In this document: in pieces, positions 5,334 to 7,180 of the stretch
Numbering within the stretch: the stretch's first letter is position 1
Layout: every line of letters begins with the position of its first letter
From: Treponema sp.
GTDB lineage: Bacteria; Spirochaetota; Spirochaetia; Treponematales; Breznakiellaceae
DNA: 7,180 nt
Assembly: GCA_031254385.1 (NCBI GenBank)
Contig: JAIRUO010000147.1
Coordinates: 1-7,180 of the forward strand
Direction of reading: 5' to 3'
The notes under the pieces: model-generated
Databases searched by the model: none
What the model was told of the DNA's origin: nothing
The model's input: the letters and a program-made list of their open reading frames with translations, nothing else
Program-made: the position numbers and the translations under genes

Positions 5334-7180
5334 ATGATAAACGGTATTGACACCGCCCTTTTGGGAATGATCCTTTCCGCTTCCGGTTGGAGAGGGGTTT
5401 TTGCGCAAGATGGCGATGAAGAAAGTTTTTGCCCTGATATTTCTCCAAGTTCTGCGTTATTAGCAGCGGCAGCAGCCACAGCGTTTTCTTCATATTTAAG
5501 AGATATAAAAAGAGAAGGAAGCGTAATCATTGGCAGAGATACCCGGCCCACGGGCAAGGCCATTTGTGATGCCATGATCCGTGTGCTCGCAAACAAAGGC
5601 CAGGAAATAATTTTTACCGATATAATAGCCGCGCCTGAACTCATGGCTTATGCAAGGAGCGAAAAATCCGCTGCTGGTTTTATTTATGTTTCAGCAAGCC
5701 ATAACCCAGTTGGGCATAACGGCCTTAAGTTCGGCTTGACAGACGGCGGGGTATTAGGAGGCCGCGAAGCAGCAATACTTATCGAAAAATTTAAGGCCCT
5801 GCTTGCTTCCAAAGACGCTAACCTTATAAATTCAATCGAACATGAAACGAAGTTTCATGCTGTTTCCCGAATGTCTGAATGTCTTGCGGAAGCTCCTGAT
5901 AAGGCGGCCCAAAGCAAGATAACGGAAATTTATGCTGAATCGGCCAGTCGCAAAACGGATGCAGAAAAAGCGTATACCGACTTTACCAAGGAAGTAATCA
6001 GCGGCCTCCCCAATGGCAAAAATGATGAAATATTTGCCCTGCTGGAAAAGGGGCTTGAGCATCCATTGGGAATCGTTGCTGACTACAACGGATCTGCCCG
6101 TACCGTTTCCATTGACAGGGAATTCCTTTCTGCTCTGGGCATCAAGGTAAAGAGCATTAATGACCAACCAGGACAAATTGCGCATACCATAGTGCCAGAA
6201 GGCAAGTCCCTTGACCCGTGCCGTGAGTTACTCGAAATCTGCCACAAAGAAGATCCCGCCTTTGTCATGGGCTACGTACCGGACTGCGATGGCGACCGTG
6301 GAAACTTGGTAATCTGGGACAACAGCCAAAACCGAGCCCGTGTTCTGGAAGCCCAAGAAGTCTTTGCCCTCTCTTGCGTTGCAGAACTGTCATACCTGGT
6401 CTGGGCAAAAACTGCGATAGCCAAGACCGCAATAGCGGAAACTGCTTTAGCAGTAAATGACCCAACCTCCCTCAGAATAGACCGTATAGCCCAGGCTTTT
6501 AACATTCCAGTTTTCCGTGCGGAAGTGGGAGAGGCAAACGTGGTAAGCCTGGCCCGGAAACTGCGTAATGACGGCTATCAGGTCCGTATCCTGGGAGAAG
6601 GCTCAAACGGCGGCAATATAACCCATCCGGCTGCTGTCAGGGACCCATTAAATACCTTGGGGGCCTTGATCAAGCTGTTCTGCCTTAGAAGCGAAAAAGA
6701 CCGAAAAGGTCTTTACGAAATCTGGTGCGGTTTATCAGGCCAATCTCAAACATACAGAAAAGATTTTTCCCTTACTGATGTAATCGCCTCGCTTCCGACC
6801 TATACGAGTACCGCAATTTCTTCAGAAGAAGCCGTTTTGAAAGTAAAGACCTTAGATCACGGCCTTTTAAAAAACAGGTATCAAAAGGTATTCCTGCAAA
6901 ACTGGGAAGAAAGAAAAGAAGAGCTAAAAGCCAAATACGGCGTTTACTGCTGGGACGTATGTGCATATAACGGCATTGAGGAAACGCCAAGAATCGCCCA
7001 ATTCGGCGAGGCTGGCAAAGGCGGATTAAAGATAGGCTTCCTCAATAAAGAAGGCCAAAAGATCGCCTGTATCTGGATGCGCGGCTCCGGAACCGAGCCT
7101 GTTTTCCGCATCATGGCAGACGCCGAAGGCTCTGACCCCAGTTTTGAACGCTACCTGATAGCCTGGCAGCGCGAAATGGT
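5334..7180 (+). CDS. Phosphoglucomutase/phosphomannomutase-family enzyme (3' end outside window)
   Basis: A cytoplasmic alpha-D-phosphohexomutase, a family that interconverts hexose 1- and 6-phosphates through a phosphoserine. The frame is open from 5334 to the window end: 615 codons plus 2 nt. All family landmarks appear in order: SGWRGVF (17-23), GRDTRPTG (67-74), the active-site SASHNP with phospho-Ser S122, metal-binding DCDGDR (D317, D319, D321), VGEANVV (398-404), the sugar-loop equivalent GEGSNGGN (421-428) and the phosphate-binding RGSGTEP (583-589). It is therefore nearly complete, only the extreme C-terminus being cut off. It is longer than the usual 450-570 residues, with extra helical sequence around 165-220 and a short repeat at 359-373. 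The sugar loop departs from the common GEESGH form, so glucose versus mannose preference cannot be called. ATG 5334 is the first start after an in-frame TAA at 5325 and lacks a Shine-Dalgarno; the ATG at 5367 (residue 12), just before the SGWRG motif, is an alternative. The 14-bp gap after the preceding gene suggests an operon. Confidence 0.93.
   Translation, partial: MINGIDTALLGMILSASGWRGVFAQDGDEESFCPDISPSSALLAAAAATAFSSYLRDIKREGSVIIGRDTRPTGKAICDAMIRVLANKGQEIIFTDIIAAPELMAYARSEKSAAGFIYVSASHNPVGHNGLKFGLTDGGVLGGREAAILIEKFKALLASKDANLINSIEHETKFHAVSRMSECLAEAPDKAAQSKITEIYAESASRKTDAEKAYTDFTKEVISGLPNGKNDEIFALLEKGLEHPLGIVADYNGSARTVSIDREFLSALGIKVKSINDQPGQIAHTIVPEGKSLDPCRELLEICHKEDPAFVMGYVPDCDGDRGNLVIWDNSQNRARVLEAQEVFALSCVAELSYLVWAKTAIAKTAIAETALAVNDPTSLRIDRIAQAFNIPVFRAEVGEANVVSLARKLRNDGYQVRILGEGSNGGNITHPAAVRDPLNTLGALIKLFCLRSEKDRKGLYEIWCGLSGQSQTYRKDFSLTDVIASLPTYTSTAISSEEAVLKVKTLDHGLLKNRYQKVFLQNWEERKEELKAKYGVYCWDVCAYNGIEETPRIAQFGEAGKGGLKIGFLNKEGQKIACIWMRGSGTEPVFRIMADAEGSDPSFERYLIAWQREM
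5841..5859. repeat. Perfect 8-bp inverted repeat with GAA loop inside the phosphohexomutase gene
   Basis: CATGAAAC and GTTTCATG pair perfectly around a GAA loop, inside codons for residues 170-176. This lies in the family's variable insert, away from catalytic motifs. No T tract follows, so it does not look like a terminator. It may be chance, or it could act as a local mRNA or DNA hairpin. Confidence 0.6.
6408..6452 (+). repeat. Three degenerate 15-bp tandem units within the phosphohexomutase gene
   Basis: Three consecutive 15-base units encode KTAIA, KTAIA and ETALA (residues 359-373). The units share a frame and a pattern but differ mainly at wobble positions, so if they arose by slippage or duplication, the event is old. 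They lie about 35 residues after the DCDGDR metal loop and look like an Ala-rich helix extension. Confidence 0.75.

Noticed and set aside
5461..5495. GCA/GCG-rich run encoding LLAAAAATAF as a possible repeat element
   Set aside because: It matches the Ala-rich first helix usual in this enzyme family, just before the GRDTRPTG motif.
5832..6990. Several minus-strand open frames opposite the phosphohexomutase
   Set aside because: The plus-strand frame carries every family motif in order; the minus-strand translations have no recognisable features.

Overview
This window looks like chromosomal DNA of a spirochaete, most likely a Treponema-like host-associated or gut bacterium. The inference rests on family resemblance: a multi-sensor hybrid kinase with receiver motifs common in treponemes and clostridia, a YaaH-type GH18 lipoprotein, an exported glucosaminidase-like protein, and a long phosphohexomutase with GEANVV and GEGSNGGN motifs. 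I could not run a search, so the assignment is provisional. No mobile element, CRISPR array, rRNA or tRNA gene was recognised, and coding density is very high.

Layout. 23-3100 (+) is a 1025-residue membrane hybrid histidine kinase (7TM - GAF - PAS - HisKA - HATPase - degenerate receiver - receiver). It runs tail-to-tail, with only 2 bp between stop codons, into 3103-4179 (-), a GH18-type lipoprotein. A perfect 6-bp hairpin overlaps the kinase stop. A 123-bp AT-rich divergent intergenic region (4180-4302) holds a plausible promoter, a small palindrome and a strong Shine-Dalgarno. From it runs 4303-5319 (+), an exported protein whose C-terminal half is recognisably a GH73/glucosaminidase fold, but whose catalytic glutamate position is alanine. 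After a 14-bp gap comes 5334-7180 (+), a phosphoglucomutase/phosphomannomutase-family enzyme that continues past the window end.

How the genes may work together. The two divergent exported proteins both resemble enzymes that act on GlcNAc-containing cell-wall glycan. The downstream phosphohexomutase belongs to a family that interconverts hexose-1- and hexose-6-phosphates, including precursors for glycan synthesis. A cell-envelope theme is therefore reasonable, but it is inferred from families and gene order. Nothing in the sequence ties the hybrid kinase to the other genes beyond adjacency.

The most interesting observation is the apparent pseudoenzyme: a glucosaminidase-like protein that keeps the family's structural signatures but lacks the acidic catalytic residue, carries an unrecognised N-terminal domain, and sits divergent to an apparently intact glycoside hydrolase.
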